NCBI RefSeq assembly: GCF_037042905.1
Contig: NC_087247.1
Location: forward strand, 43,375,920-43,439,919
Length of the DNA: 64,000 nucleotides
Origin: Lytechinus pictus
Taxonomy: Eukaryota > Echinodermata > Echinoidea > Temnopleuroida > Toxopneustidae
Reading direction: 5' to 3'
Shown: positions 55,301 to 63,780 of the stretch, one piece after another
Numbering within the stretch: position 1 is the first letter of the stretch
Layout: each line of letters opens with the position of its first letter
Program-made: the position numbers and the translations under genes
Notes under the pieces: model-generated
What the model was told of the DNA's origin: nothing
The model's database searches: none
Seen by the model: only the letters and a program-made list of their open reading frames with translations

Positions 55301-58237
55301 ACTTGCCCCTATGCTCAACTTACCCCACCTTCCCCTACATACCTAAATGCCAAGTCATCCAAAATTATAAATGGACTTTAATGAATTAGTATGAAAAGGT
55401 CATGGCATGGCGAAAAAGAAAACCAATGCTTTCTCGCTTCCTTCATGTACAAATGTACGTGATTTTTCATGTCTCCAGATTTACAGTATATAACGTTATG
55501 TGATTTCACCCTGAAGCAGAAACTATATAGGTTTACATTCACATTAACATACCATGTAGGCCAACATGAAAATTTGAGAAAATGGTTGTATTGTGCCTAA
55601 TACTTGTATACACAAAGTTTAACAACAGCTACTACATACATGTCAAGCTATGCAATCTGAAGATTTAGCTTAGATATTTAATGTATGAATTGTCTTTTCC
55701 TCTTTTAATTTTATGACAATAACTTAGGCCAATATTTTTTTTTCCCATTTTAACTCTACAAGGTCATTCATGAACCACAGGACAGTCTTGCCTGATTTCT
55801 TGATCAATTAAAAAAGCAATATGATCTTTTGACCCCAAGATGACCTTTGACCCTATCATCCTCATGAACTTGCATGTAGTATTACCCAAGGATAATTTGT
55901 ATCAAGTGTAAACACAAGTGATGTAGAAATAAAGAAATGAGAGCAAGTTAAAAGACAAGTCCACCCCTGATAAAAGTTTATTTGAATAAAATTTAAAAGA
56001 GAAAAATCCAACAAACATAACAGTGAACATTTTATCAAAATCAGATGTAAAATAAGAAAGTTACAATGTATGGCATCTCAAAGTTTCGCTTAATTTCACA
56101 AAACAGTTATATGTACATCCTGGTCGGTATGCAAATGAGGGGACTGATAACGTCATCCACTCACTATTTTTTTTTTCTATTTTATTATATGAAATATTCT
56201 TATTTTTCCTCATTGTTGTATGAAACAAAGTTTTATTTTTCCCTGAACATGTGGTATTTCCATTGCTTTAAAATGGTATGGTTCAGTAAAGTTGCTCCTT
56301 AATGTCAAATCTGTAAAAATTGAAATATTGTATAATTCAAAACAATAAAAAACGAAAGAAATAGTGAGTGATGGACATCATCGACTCTCTTATTTGCATA
56401 ACACTGAGTTGTGCATACAACTGTTTTGTGAAAAATAAGCGAAACTTTAGAATGTCATAACTTTCTTATTTTACATCCGATTTTGATGAAATTTTCAGTG
56501 TTATGTTAGTTTAATTTTTCTCTATTTATTTAAATCAACAATTTTCTGGGGTGGACTTGACCTTTAAACAAAAACCTCAAAAATGATGTCCAGACATGAC
56601 CTCATATCATTTGACCTGACCCCATTATCCTCATGGACACACATGTGGTATTACCCAAGGGTCATGCAGTATCAACCAAGTCTAAAACTTAATTGATGCC
56701 GAAAATTAGAAATAAAGAAATGGTAGCAAGTTGAACAAAAAACTTCAACATTTTTCCAACAGACTAACAGACCAACAGGAGAAGTGTTTACTAGGTCTCT
56801 GCCGAACTTTGTTCAGGCGAGACAACTTAGGCCTATTTTGTTAATGTACATGTATTTACAAGGTCCTTGTTCTAAGAGTAAGAACAAGATAATTCATGAA
56901 AAGTAGTCTACATCTCCCTACACTATAAGAATAACAATTTTGATGAAATTAAATTTGCCAGTATATCTATTGTAAGAGAAGGCATGTTGCCTGACATGAG
57001 AGAAAACTGTTTTTTTAAATCATTAGTAAGATATTATTTAAGAGTTTAGACCATCTTTGAAAACAGTGGTACATGTACTTACATGTACATGTAGAAATAT
57101 AAAGACATCCCCACTGACACTGACCAAGACCATGTAAAATATTCAACTGGGTCAAAAATTAAAGCATTTACAAACTTTTAGTAAATCCAATGTATTAAAT
57201 TTCATACAGTTTAAGTAATTTGGTCATACATGACAGATACTGTAAATCTGTAATCATAAAATATAGCATCAAAAATGTTATTTTACGAGGACAATAAATA
57301 CAGGCTACATGTAACTACTTATTTTAACTGAAAAAAATAGGCCTGAAATGTTGAACACTTTGTTTTTCTTTTCTATCTTATTTGTACAAAATGCTTTTCC
57401 CCACATGGAATCGAATGAGGTGATTTGTGTAATCATGTCAGAATGCACTTTGTAGATGTACATGTAGATATACATACAATAGTTATCTCTATATAAAAAA
57501 GGGCACTTAATCAGTCGATACCCAAAGTCATCAAGTCAGTTAATAAAAAAATAATAATAATGGTGAATAATGAGATTACTGCACTTTTATGAGATTTGCA
57601 AATATGCAATGTAGAGCCCTGCACTATGTCGAATCTGGCTTTACATCTACCACAAAACAAATTACCTGTTTGGGAACAATTGCACAAAAGGATCTTTGCA
57701 AGCCAAATGCATGCACCTGTGAAACACTGGAAAAATCCCTGCAAAAACCTACATGTAGGTCTACTTAATTCTTTCGCCAAAGTGAATGAAAACCTTTTTT
57801 AGATTATGCAAACTAATAACATTGTAAATATTGATTTAAAAGTGAGGTAAATAATTTGAATTCATAATATTGAAATGCATCTCATACACTAAGTTACAGC
57901 AGCACATCAAAATAAAAGGGCGTCACAAAAAAGGTACGGTACGGTACTATCAAAGACTCTCTTGTAAGCCCTTTGGCCCTGACTGTAACTAGCCTGTTGT
58001 TAGTATTAACAAGGAGCTTCCAATGGTATTAACCTCGCATGTGTGAGTGAGCCTGCCCTAATGAAATCAATATTTTCAGAGAAGTCATTTGCACTTACTT
58101 ATCAAAAAGCTAAAGGCAAGAAATGCAAGAATCCCTTGCTCAAGCATTCCAAACCGATCTGTGAAATTTTCTGGTTTGCAGTGGTCACTGGACGATTCAT
58201 TTGCGAGTGTTGACATCTCAGGCCCAGATGTTGCCAT
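37042..58237 (-). CDS. STIMATE: STIMATE (TMEM110), ER membrane regulator of store-operated calcium entry
   Basis: Six coding exons (58099-58237, 47743-47791, 39744-39842, 38749-38983, 38057-38140, 37042-37317) join in phase to 882 nt, 293 aa; human STIMATE has 294. Predicted membrane segments are at residues ~31-47, ~71-89, ~97-120, ~147-170 and ~188-212. Family blocks: KRLREPKGERRPWKIWFFDT then SKQALG; LLDSTAGLLFIYLQVR; FGEYGDPPKYDAWIGQCG; PFIVNTIMFWVVDNFLMGKR. The tail is cytosolic, basic then acidic, with SESEVLVSCDDDD matching the human SESEILISADDE. In mammals the protein lies at ER-plasma membrane junctions, binds STIM1 and promotes its activation of ORAI channels. ATG 58237 has A at -3 and G at +4. 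The human poly-Lys end is replaced here by KRIKENYL. Introns are large (10.3 and 7.9 kb) and full of transposons. Confidence 0.93.
37318..38056. other. STIMATE intron 5
   Basis: Unassigned AT-rich intron; nothing further seen. Confidence 0.4.
38057..38140 (-). CDS. STIMATE: STIMATE exon 5
   Basis: Acceptor TTGCTTACAG, donor GTAAGT at 38056. 28 codons encode VADVLLSPIHSPKVELTLVM then LVIPFIVN, the start of the fifth membrane segment. Confidence 0.92.
38141..38748. other. STIMATE intron 4
   Basis: Unassigned. A minus-strand frame of 97 codons at 38339-38632 has no recognised domain. Confidence 0.4.
38749..38983 (-). CDS. STIMATE: STIMATE exon 4
   Basis: Acceptor AACACAG at 38990-38984, donor GTGATG at 38748. 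235 nt encode membrane segments three and four, and the conserved FGEYGDPPKYDAWIGQCG loop. Confidence 0.93.
38984..39743. other. STIMATE intron 3
   Basis: Unassigned intronic sequence without recognisable repeat ends. Confidence 0.4.
39744..39842 (-). CDS. STIMATE: STIMATE exon 3
   Basis: Acceptor ending GCAG at 39843, donor GTAAG at 39743. 99 nt encode FFDTSKQALGAGLIHVINIL then LSMISLRGDACT, the second membrane segment. Confidence 0.92.
39843..41131. other. STIMATE intron 2, 3' part
   Basis: Unassigned AT-rich intron sequence with many ACATGTA steps. No exon or RNA seen. Confidence 0.4.
41132..42765 (+). repeat. Repeat family A, copy 3, split by a MITE
   Basis: From AAGTGGAATGCCTCTGGCGG TCTCACCTGCATCACGCGA to GCGGCGCCTATAGTCTCACT then CTGCAATGCAGGTGAGA. 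Internal units repeat TGACCTTTGACCTTGGTCAT GTGACCTGAAACT. A TTAA MITE (41843-42442) sits in a unit at CTTGATTAACCTTATG; the same site is empty in a neighbouring unit near 42602. Confidence 0.82.
41843..42442. mobile_element. MITE, AAGTCCACC family, inserted in repeat A
   Basis: AGGGCACGTCCACCCC / GGGGTGGACTTGTCCT ends, TTAA at 41839-41842 and 42443-42446. 600 bp. It is the cleanest full-length copy of the family here without nested inserts. Confidence 0.88.
42766..43581. other. STIMATE intron 2, between repeat A and the foldback element
   Basis: Nothing recognised apart from a CGCGCA-rich patch at 42810-42870. Confidence 0.35.
43765..44115. repeat. 31-bp tandem repeats, left arm of foldback element
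   Basis: Unit CATTATTTATAAATAATG followed by ATTATTTGTTTTT, about 11 copies, with occasional CATTATTTACAAATAATG variants. The 18-bp first part is a perfect palindrome, so each unit can form its own cruciform. Confidence 0.93.
45280..45980. repeat. Centre of foldback element: alternating inverted modules
   Basis: A module reading GCAGAATTTTT, G-run, GACGCGCGTAAA, TTCTCAA, TTGAAAGCGA, CAGCGAAGCGACCAAGCTTG then TCATTTG is repeated about four times in alternating orientation (45270, 45390-45580, 45660-45860, 45940). AATAATGAAAATGAAA spacers lie between. Each pair is a 200-bp palindrome within the large one. Confidence 0.75.
47150..47475. repeat. 31-bp tandem repeats, right arm of foldback element
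   Basis: Complement of the left array: CATTATTTATAAATAATG followed by AAAAACAAATAAT. Copy order, including the TTTGTAAA variants, mirrors the left arm closely. A few point differences (for example AAATTATC and GACAAAC near 47330-47350) distinguish the arms. Confidence 0.93.
47743..47791 (-). CDS. STIMATE: STIMATE exon 2 (49-nt small exon)
   Basis: Acceptor TTTACAG at 47798-47792, donor GTAAGT at 47742-47737. Encodes (I)KRLREPKGERRPWKI(W), the basic loop after the first membrane segment, matching human KRFREPKHERRPWRIW. The foldback element starts 69 nt past the donor. Confidence 0.93.
48380..50433. repeat. Eight dispersed copies of the motif (G)GTTACTCACGTTAC
   Basis: Perfect GTTACTCACGTTAC occurs at 48381-48394, 48558-48571, 48746-48759, 48761-48774, 50219-50232, 50239-50252, 50256-50269 and 50420-50433. 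Six are GGTTAC.. and most are followed by A. Two pairs are adjacent or nearly so. The motif is itself a direct repeat of GTTAC around TCAC. Confidence 0.9.
49866..49901. repeat. G-run/C-run palindrome
   Basis: A G12-type run, then CTTGGGAGC, then a C14-type run. The two runs can pair as a GC-only stem or, on one strand each, form G-quadruplex. Confidence 0.7.
51817..51872. repeat. 56-bp imperfect hairpin
   Basis: TTTGATCATGGACCTAC pairs with GTAGGTCCATGCTTTGATCA AA (2-nt bulge), loop TACATAGTGTAGTACAT. No homology to a known RNA was recognised; a precursor-miRNA reading is possible but unsupported. Confidence 0.5.
52540..53126. mobile_element. MITE, AGGGATGGTCC family, degraded right end
   Basis: TTAA at 52536-52539, then AGGGATGGTCCAGGCTGG. 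The right end AGCCCGGACCACCCCT lacks an intact TTAA. Interior AATCGGATAACAAATAACAA, GTGGGCTGATGA and ATGAATATTCATGACGA match the 5578-6156 copy. Confidence 0.82.
53127..53771. other. STIMATE intron 1, unassigned
   Basis: Unique-looking AT-rich sequence, with no motif recognised. Confidence 0.35.
53772..54299. mobile_element. G/C-run-terminated TIR element, full-length copy
   Basis: Begins with a G-run then GGCACTAACAATGACAAGTG GATACCATGTGCGACC and ends GGTCGCGCATGGTATCCACT CGTCAATGGAAGTGCC then a C-run: TIRs of about 40 bp with homopolymer tips. The interior has paired GGGTGTCAAAAACACTAAAA, GCTAGGAAAGCTATGTTTTT and CAATACTTGTTAAGGGGTGC. Other copies: 10700-11030, 63228-63780 and a tip at 59681-59740. 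Confidence 0.78.
54467..55338. mobile_element. TIR element with GGGGTAAGTTG(A/T)G motifs
   Basis: Left end GTAGGGGAAGGCGGGTAAGT TGTG and right end CTCAACTTACCCCACCTTCC CCTAC are inverted. TA at the outer ends suits a Tc1/mariner-type TA duplication (inference). Inside, GGCTCAACTTGCCCCAT occurs three times and GGGGTAAGTTG(T/A) four times. Confidence 0.72.
55339..55769. other. STIMATE intron 1, unassigned
   Basis: Nothing recognised. Confidence 0.35.
55770..56825. repeat. Repeat family B, copy 2, split by a MITE
   Basis: ACAGTCTTGCCTGATTTCTT then GATCTTTTGACCCCAAGATG ACCTTTGACCCTATCATCCT, ..GTATTACCCAAGG.., ..AAATAAAGAAATGAGAGCAA G; continues after the MITE with AAACAAAAACCTC, TTTGACCTGACCCCATTATC, and ends ACCAACAGGAGAAGTGTTTA CTAGGTCTCTGCCGAACTTT GTTCAGGCGAGAC. 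Confidence 0.7.
55952..56563. mobile_element. MITE, AAGTCCACC family, inserted in repeat B
   Basis: Left AAGACAAGTCCACCCCTGAT, right CTGGGGTGGACTTGACC, TTAA at 55948-55951 and 56564-56567. Interior TGTGAAAAATAAGCGAAACTTT, TTTTGATGAAATTTTCAGTG shared with other copies. Confidence 0.84.
56826..58098. other. STIMATE intron 1, 5' part
   Basis: Unique-looking; repeated ACATGTACATGTAG steps. Open frames at 57511-57802 on either strand have no recognised domain. Confidence 0.35.
58099..58237 (-). CDS. STIMATE: STIMATE exon 1 (start codon)
   Basis: ATG at 58237-58235 and donor GTAAGTGC at 58098-58091. 46 codons plus one base encode MATSGPEMSTLANESSSDHC.. and the first membrane segment GILAFLAFSFLI. 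An open frame on the plus strand over the same bases is a shadow. Confidence 0.88.
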
Positions 58238-58900
58238 GATTGATTTGATGATCACGTTCACAAACTGGAGTGACAGTCATTAGTCAAGATTTTTTTTTCT
58301 TTAATCAGCTTAACTAGACTTTAGTTTAGTTTAGTCATGTCATGTCAGTCTAAATTAATCTGTCTCAGCAGTGCACTGCCTGCAGTAATCCAGATCTACA
58401 GCCAGGTACTGTACCGCATATTAATAATAAAGTAAAATCAAAACATGTTGATAATGTTCAAAAAGTACTAGATCTCACATCATCCTACGTACATCTCCAG
58501 AGCAACGGAACGGGTAAGTTCTGGCGGAAATGCTTTTGGTCGGCCGATGCTAACAGTAACATGGAGCGAGCTGCTTCCAACTCCAAGTTCTCTCCAAAAA
58601 TTCGGGGTGTCGATAAATTGATCGCGTATAATAATTCTAAACAATTCACCAGCTGATAAGTCAAATTCTATTCAAATAGACACATTTAGTCCAATCATTT
58701 CAACAAATTCATTTAGAATTACTTTTGCCTGTACTGGATCCACGAATCAAGAAAATAGAACAATTTTAGCCGGCATTCCTGTATTCGTGTTCTTGATGTT
58801 GAAATTTTTATTGTCTATGGCAAGCCAGATGTAGATACCAATTGTTTTATTACTTTAAAAAAAATATATAAAAGAAATATATATACAGCGAAGAAACAAC
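58238..58900. promoter_or_regulatory. STIMATE 5' flank (probable promoter/5' UTR)
   Basis: Sequence immediately upstream of the STIMATE start. It is AT-rich near the ATG with a less AT-rich patch at 58495-58610 (GGAACGGGTAAGTTCTGGCG). No core promoter element can be assigned firmly. Confidence 0.3.
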
Positions 58901-58918
58901 TACAAAAATTTCTGACAA

Positions 58919-59305
58919 ACAACCAGTCCGGACTATTCAATATAACAAAAATTATTGATTTATTTTCACACCCCTTCATTGTTAAAATACTCTGGCATTG
59001 CCTCTCCCTTAGCTCTGGACAACCCGGCCGGATGGGAGCTGGATGGGCAGTGATCAACTGCAATCTTTCGCCTTCCTGTTATCTTGTTCTTATTGTTGAA
59101 GATGACAATTTTAGGAATTGAGATAAAATTTTCACAAGTTGTTTAAACAACCAGTTCGGACTATTCAATATAACAAAAATTATTGATTTCTTTTCCCACC
59201 CCTTCATTGTTAAAATACTCTGGCATTGCCTCTCCCTTAGCTCTGGACAACCCGGCCGGATGGGAGCTGGATGGGCAGTGATCAACTGCAATCTTCCGCT
59301 CATGT
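58919..59305. repeat. Direct duplication, about 155-bp units 228 bp apart
   Basis: AACCAGTCCGGACTATTCAA..GGACAACCCGGCCGGATGGG..CAGTGATCAACTGCAATCTT occurs at 58921 and again at 59149 with a handful of changes. Overlapping minus-strand open frames share the same peptide for this reason. Confidence 0.85.
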
Positions 59306-59446
59306 GCAGTTGCATGCACCGTACCTCTCTCAAAACAGAGAATTTAGCTTTAGGGTGCATTTCTGAGGTTGTCGGACACGGGTCACGGTAGCAGTCCATG
59401 TGGAGAGTGACCCCCCGGGACTCCAACTCTGGGCTCCCACTATCCA

Positions 59447-59483
59447 GCTTTCGGCGGGAGATCCCGGGGAGCTCCCGCCGAAA
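59447..59483. repeat. GC-rich perfect hairpin
   Basis: CTTTCGGCGGGAG and CTCCCGCCGAAAG form a 13-bp stem around an 11-nt loop containing CCCGGGG. Confidence 0.8.
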
Positions 59484-59680
59484 GCGAAAGCCCATAGTTT
59501 TCACAAAATCTCCCGTTCTCCCGCTCGAGTTTTATCTCCCGCCCAGGCCCTGTGTCTCCCGCTTATTAAGATGTATTTTCTCCTGCTTGAAATTATCTTT
59601 CTCCAACCCAAACACCTTTTTAAACTAACTGGAATCAAATTTTCATATCCAAGCCGATATTCAAGGCGTCATCAACGCCC

Positions 59681-59740
59681 CCGGGGGGGGGGGGGAGGGC
59701 GGGGCACTTCCATTGACGAGTGCATACCATGCGCGACGAT
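59681..59740. repeat. Tip of the G-run/CACTTCCATTGACGAGTG element
   Basis: G13-type run, then GGGGCACTTCCATTGACGAG TGCATACCATGCGCGACGAT. Only the terminal 60 bp is present. Confidence 0.65.
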
Positions 59741-60897
59741 GCACATGTGGGCCAGAATGAGTTGAAAGTGCGCCAAAATTATATTCCGAGTTATATTTTT
59801 ACTTTAACATGTTATTAAAGGGTAATTTTGGGCGTAGAATCGACTGAACATAATTTAAAGTCGATGTGACGTCACCTTGATACCAAATTTTGATAAGCTA
59901 CTTAAAACCTATCTGTGAAAAGACAAATTACGCTAAACAATGTGTAGTATATAAACTTTGTGTTATGTGCTATACTTTCAGATTGACCAGAGTGAATGTT
60001 GGTTTATGCTTCTCACATGCCTAACAAGTTTGTATGAGATGCCGAAAATAATTTCATGGCATCAAAATGATCATTAATTAGATTTATTTAAAAAAAACTT
60101 TAAAATCTGAAAAATATTAACCGTGCTTTATCAAGCTGTGTTGACTTGTGTAAAACGCAGAGTATATAACACCACGAATGTATCACTATGAGGAGGGTTT
60201 TTGGCTGAAATTATTCTACAAGTAATTAAGTTTTATCTCTAGAAGAGTTGTGGGTATAGCCCTTATTTGCGTTCGCAACCTTTATTTTGTTTACATTAGG
60301 CCCGGAATTCATGTCATTTTCATGAAATGGAAGGGGAATCGCCCGGGGGGGGGGGGGGCACTCGACCAAAAAAGTGGGAGGGGTGTGCTGCGGGCGAGAC
60401 AAAAAACGGGGGCCTTGGAGCGGGCTCATTGTAAAACGGGGGGAATCGTCCTCACTGTACAAAAGCGAACGGCAATGTACACCCATTATACGGTGCGCTA
60501 GCATGACTGCGCGGTATAAAAATGACCGTTTTTTAACAGGTTTTTGGGGTGTTGTGTCAAGTAAAATCGGCTCTAACATCAAAACGGGCAAAAACGGGCA
60601 GCTAAATTTGGTATCGACTTAAAGCTTAGACATCGGGAAGAATGATGCTTATAGAATTTAGACGGAAATCCACGGAAATCCAAACGTTTCTACAGGGACC
60701 TGGGAACGATTTTTTCAGTGGGGGTGCTGAAATCTCTCCTCAAAGGTGAGGGGGACAGACACAATTGAGTTTTCCATAATTACACACACACACACCCTCA
60801 CACACACACACACACACATATATAAATATACATATATATGACAGTCACTTCTTAGCTTTCTTCTTATAAAAGAACATAAATATATAATTTGATAATT
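59741..60897. other. Flanking sequence with G-run and CA microsatellite
   Basis: Contains a G13 run at about 60344-60357 followed by GCACTCGACCAAAAAAGTGG, another tip of a G-run repeat type, and an imperfect CA run at 60780-60819. Open frames over it lack recognised domains. Confidence 0.45.
60780..60819. repeat. (CA)n microsatellite
   Basis: ACACACACACACCCTCACAC then further CA steps, about 38 nt with one CCT interruption. Confidence 0.9.
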
Positions 60898-62125
60898 TGA
60901 GCGCGAAGCGCGAGCTATTTTTTGTGGAAATTTCATGTATTTTGTCCTGAAAATTGAACATTTTGAGCAATGTTTGTGGTCCAATTAAGATACGTATGTA
61001 ACAAATAATAATTGTGAGCGCGATCAGCGTGAGCAGATATTTTTTATATACGCTCTGGCCTGATCGAAAGGGACGTGTATATAAGGACTGTTCTGCAGTT
61101 ACCCATGAAGACGATACATATATCAACAATCAAATAATGCGAGCGCGAGCTTAAAAATTTGACATTCCGACCTAAATACTGGACATTCTAAGCACGTTTT
61201 GTAAATATGAACAGGATGGGTATATAACTATACAATTGATGCGAGCGCGAAGCGCGAGCGGAAACAAAATTGAGATTTCATACAGACCAAAAAAACGAGA
61301 GATTCTCAGCACTTTTCTAATCATAATAAGGATAGGTATAAAACTATACAATTGATGCGAGCGCGAAGTGCGAGCGGAAATAAAAATGAGATTTCAAACC
61401 TTAAAACGAGACATCTAATGCACTTTTCTAATCATGAACAGGATAGGTATATAACTATACAATTGATGCGAGTGCAAAGCGCGAGCGGAAACAAAATTGA
61501 GATTTCAGATCTGAAAACGGGACATTCTATTCATGTTTTGTAAATCAAGAAAATGATGGGTAATTGGATATATTCTTAAATCAATGTGAGCGCGAAGCGC
61601 GAGCAGAAATTTTTTGATATTCTGATCTGAAACTCCACATTGAATGTAAAATGGTTTGAACAGATAAAGAAAACTCAGACGAACATAAGAATAAAGATTT
61701 GATCAAAATCAGACAAGGAATATTACAGTTATTGCATTTTAAAGATTAGCATTATTCCAGTGAAACAGTTTTAGGCATGTCTTCATTAAAATTCAATGAG
61801 CAAACTGGTGATGTCATATCCCCACTTGTTCTTTTGTATTTTATTATATAAATTGAGGTTTATTCAATCACCATTTTCATAAAATATTACTAAACTTTAG
61901 AATTGAATAATTTAACTAATCGTTATCAGATTTTGATAAAATGTATTTATTTTTGATAAAATGTATTTGATATAAATATTTTCAGCCCGGAGTACCCCCC
62001 CCCCTATCAAGCTGCGTATCTGAATAAACATGCCTGCGCGTGTTTAGAGTTAGACCTAGTATCTGGGCATTCTAAATACATTTTTTTTTTTAATAAAAAT
62101 AAATAATGCGAGCGCGAAGCGCGAG
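60898..62125. repeat. Diverged tandem repeats with GCGAGCGCGAAGCGCGAGCG
   Basis: Units of about 110-120 bp, each holding a version of GCGAGCGCGAAGCGCGAGCG followed by GAAA..ATTGAGATTTCA, and ACAGGATAGGTATATAACTA TACAATTGAT. Cores lie near 60898, 61015, 61138, 61238, 61356, 61467, 61584 and 62106. The core GCGCGAAGCGCG is nearly palindromic. A fragment of the AGGGATGGTCC MITE family interrupts the series at about 61640-62000. Confidence 0.82.
61640..61998. mobile_element. Remnant of the AGGGATGGTCC MITE
   Basis: GATCAAAATCAGACAAGGAA, GAAACAGTTTTAGGCATGTC, GATGTCATATCCCCACTTGT and the right end GATATAAATATTTTCAGCCC GGAGTACCCC match that family. The left TIR is not recognisable. Confidence 0.65.
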
Positions 62126-62277
62126 CAGAAAATATTTGATATTTCGATCTGAAAGAGGGTGAATTTAAACACTATTTCAAGTAATGTGTCGGAAAATTCT
62201 GAAGGGGGTGGTTCTACAAAACGTCGTTCATTTTCATTACATTTCTGTCATTTTATCATACCTACCACTAGATTTCC

Positions 62278-62370
62278 AGGAGGTGCGCTGCCTATGGAAA
62301 ATAACACACGCAGCACCCCCAAATTTTGGGGGTGCTTCACCCCCAGCACCCCCGCTTCCCAGGGCCATGG
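62278..62370. repeat. GTGCTGCCTATGGAAAATAA repeat, copy 1
   Basis: GTGCGCTGCCTATGGAAAAT AACACACGCAGCACCCCCAA, then GGGGGTGCTTCACCCCCAGC ACCCCCGCTTCCCAGG. Nearly the same 90 bp recurs at 62733-62828. Confidence 0.8.
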
Positions 62371-62732
62371 GGCAGGGCGAAAAAGACTGAAATTTGATTT
62401 CTATTGTCTGACTTGTAATTTTGTATACAATACACGGGCGGTCGGGCGCGCGCTCACTTGATTCGACAAAAAACCTGGAAGTTTCAAGTCCAACCACCCC
62501 CATGTCCCTCCCTGCTATCGAAGAGTGTGTATGGTTATCACCAATTTATCACGTATTGCGCGCGACCACGTCTGTATCGGAGTGCTGCCCCGTTGGAGCT
62601 TGATTGAGTCGCGTTATAGGAGGGATGTTATTGGAATATGTGAAAGACTATGTAAATGATTTGCGATTGTCGGATGTGATAATTATGTACATTATAACAT
62701 ATTTTAAAAAATACAGGGGGAACCCGATTTCG

Positions 62733-62828
62733 TGGGGGTGCTGCCTATGGAAAATAATACACGCAGCACCCCCAGGATAATTTCTGAGGGTGCTTCAGCA
62801 CCCCCAGCACCCCCGCTTCCCAGGTCCC
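62733..62828. repeat. GTGCTGCCTATGGAAAATAA repeat, copy 2
   Basis: GGGGGTGCTGCCTATGGAAA ATAATACACGCAGCACCCCC..GCACCCCCGCTTCCCAGGTC CCTG. A related inverted end (CAGGGACCTGGGA..GTGGGGGTGCTGAAA) is at about 60694-60735. Confidence 0.8.
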
Positions 62829-63227
62829 TGCGTTTCTAATGTAAATGCAAAAAACATGGATTTTCAGCCTATTTCGAGGAATAATCATCCTATAAACCTC
62901 CTGAAAGGTGTCTTTTATCTACTTTGAACCCTTTCACACGAAAAAAGAATATATCAGGATTATGTGGGAGCCATTTCAGATTCCTACATGAAAAACCTCC
63001 CGTGAAATGGCCTGTTTTTCAACTAGGTTGTCATATACGCGAGATTTCGCCAAATGTCACATTTTACGATTTGAGGTAGGAAATTAACAACCTTTATGCA
63101 AATTCCGGAATGAAATATTTTGCTGAAGTTTTCTTCAAAGTGTTGTCTTTCAGCTGGGCATGACAAAAATTAAAAATCTGAAATTGCCAAAAATGACTTT
63201 TGGCGCACTTTTGTTTCGCCCCGGCCC
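62829..63227. other. Unassigned sequence
   Basis: No gene or repeat end recognised. Confidence 0.35.
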
Positions 63228-63780
63228 ACTGTGCGATGGGGTCTCGAAAAGCACCCTAAACACGTATTTTCCATATTCTGAAAATGCACCCCTTAACAAG
63301 TATTGGCGTGTGAAACCCTACCCTTAACAAGTATTGAAAACAAAACGATACTCTTGGCAAGTATTCCCTGAATTGAACTCCTAAACAAGTACAGCGATAT
63401 TATTTCAATTGTTAGGCCTATGTCACGAACTTAGATCGTCGGTCTTTATACCTTTACCTATCAATGGGTTTAGTACAGCCCACCTCCCACACCTCGCGCA
63501 AATCGCACTCTAAACACGTATAGTGTTGACTCTTGGGGCAAACAGTACATCCTTTATAAAACATTTTGTTCTTAATTTTTTTATACCCTCGCAAATTTGA
63601 CCCTAAACACGTAGCTTTCCTAGCAAAAATAGATACTCTTTTTTCATTATTTTAGTGTTTTTGACACCCTTATTACGTTACGTTTGTAACGTGCCCTATC
63701 TTGAAAAAGACCATCATTTTTACGTGGTTTTTTTTTGGTCGCGCATGGTATCCAATCGTCAATGTAAGTGGCCCCCCCCC
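63228..63780 (-). mobile_element. G/C-run-terminated element, inverted copy
   Basis: GTACTTGTT/AACAAGTATTG blocks, CTAAACACGTATAGTGTTGA, ATTTTAGTGTTTTTGACACC CTTATTACGTTACG, GGTCGCGCATGGTATCCAAT CGTCAATGTAAGTGG then C10. It is the reverse orientation of the 10700 copy. Confidence 0.72.

Noticed and set aside
58089..58283. Plus-strand open frame
   Set aside because: Shadow of STIMATE exon 1.
58815..59504. Minus-strand frames of 82 and 141 codons sharing a peptide
   Set aside because: The shared peptide comes from the 228-bp-spaced direct duplication. It resembles no family I know.
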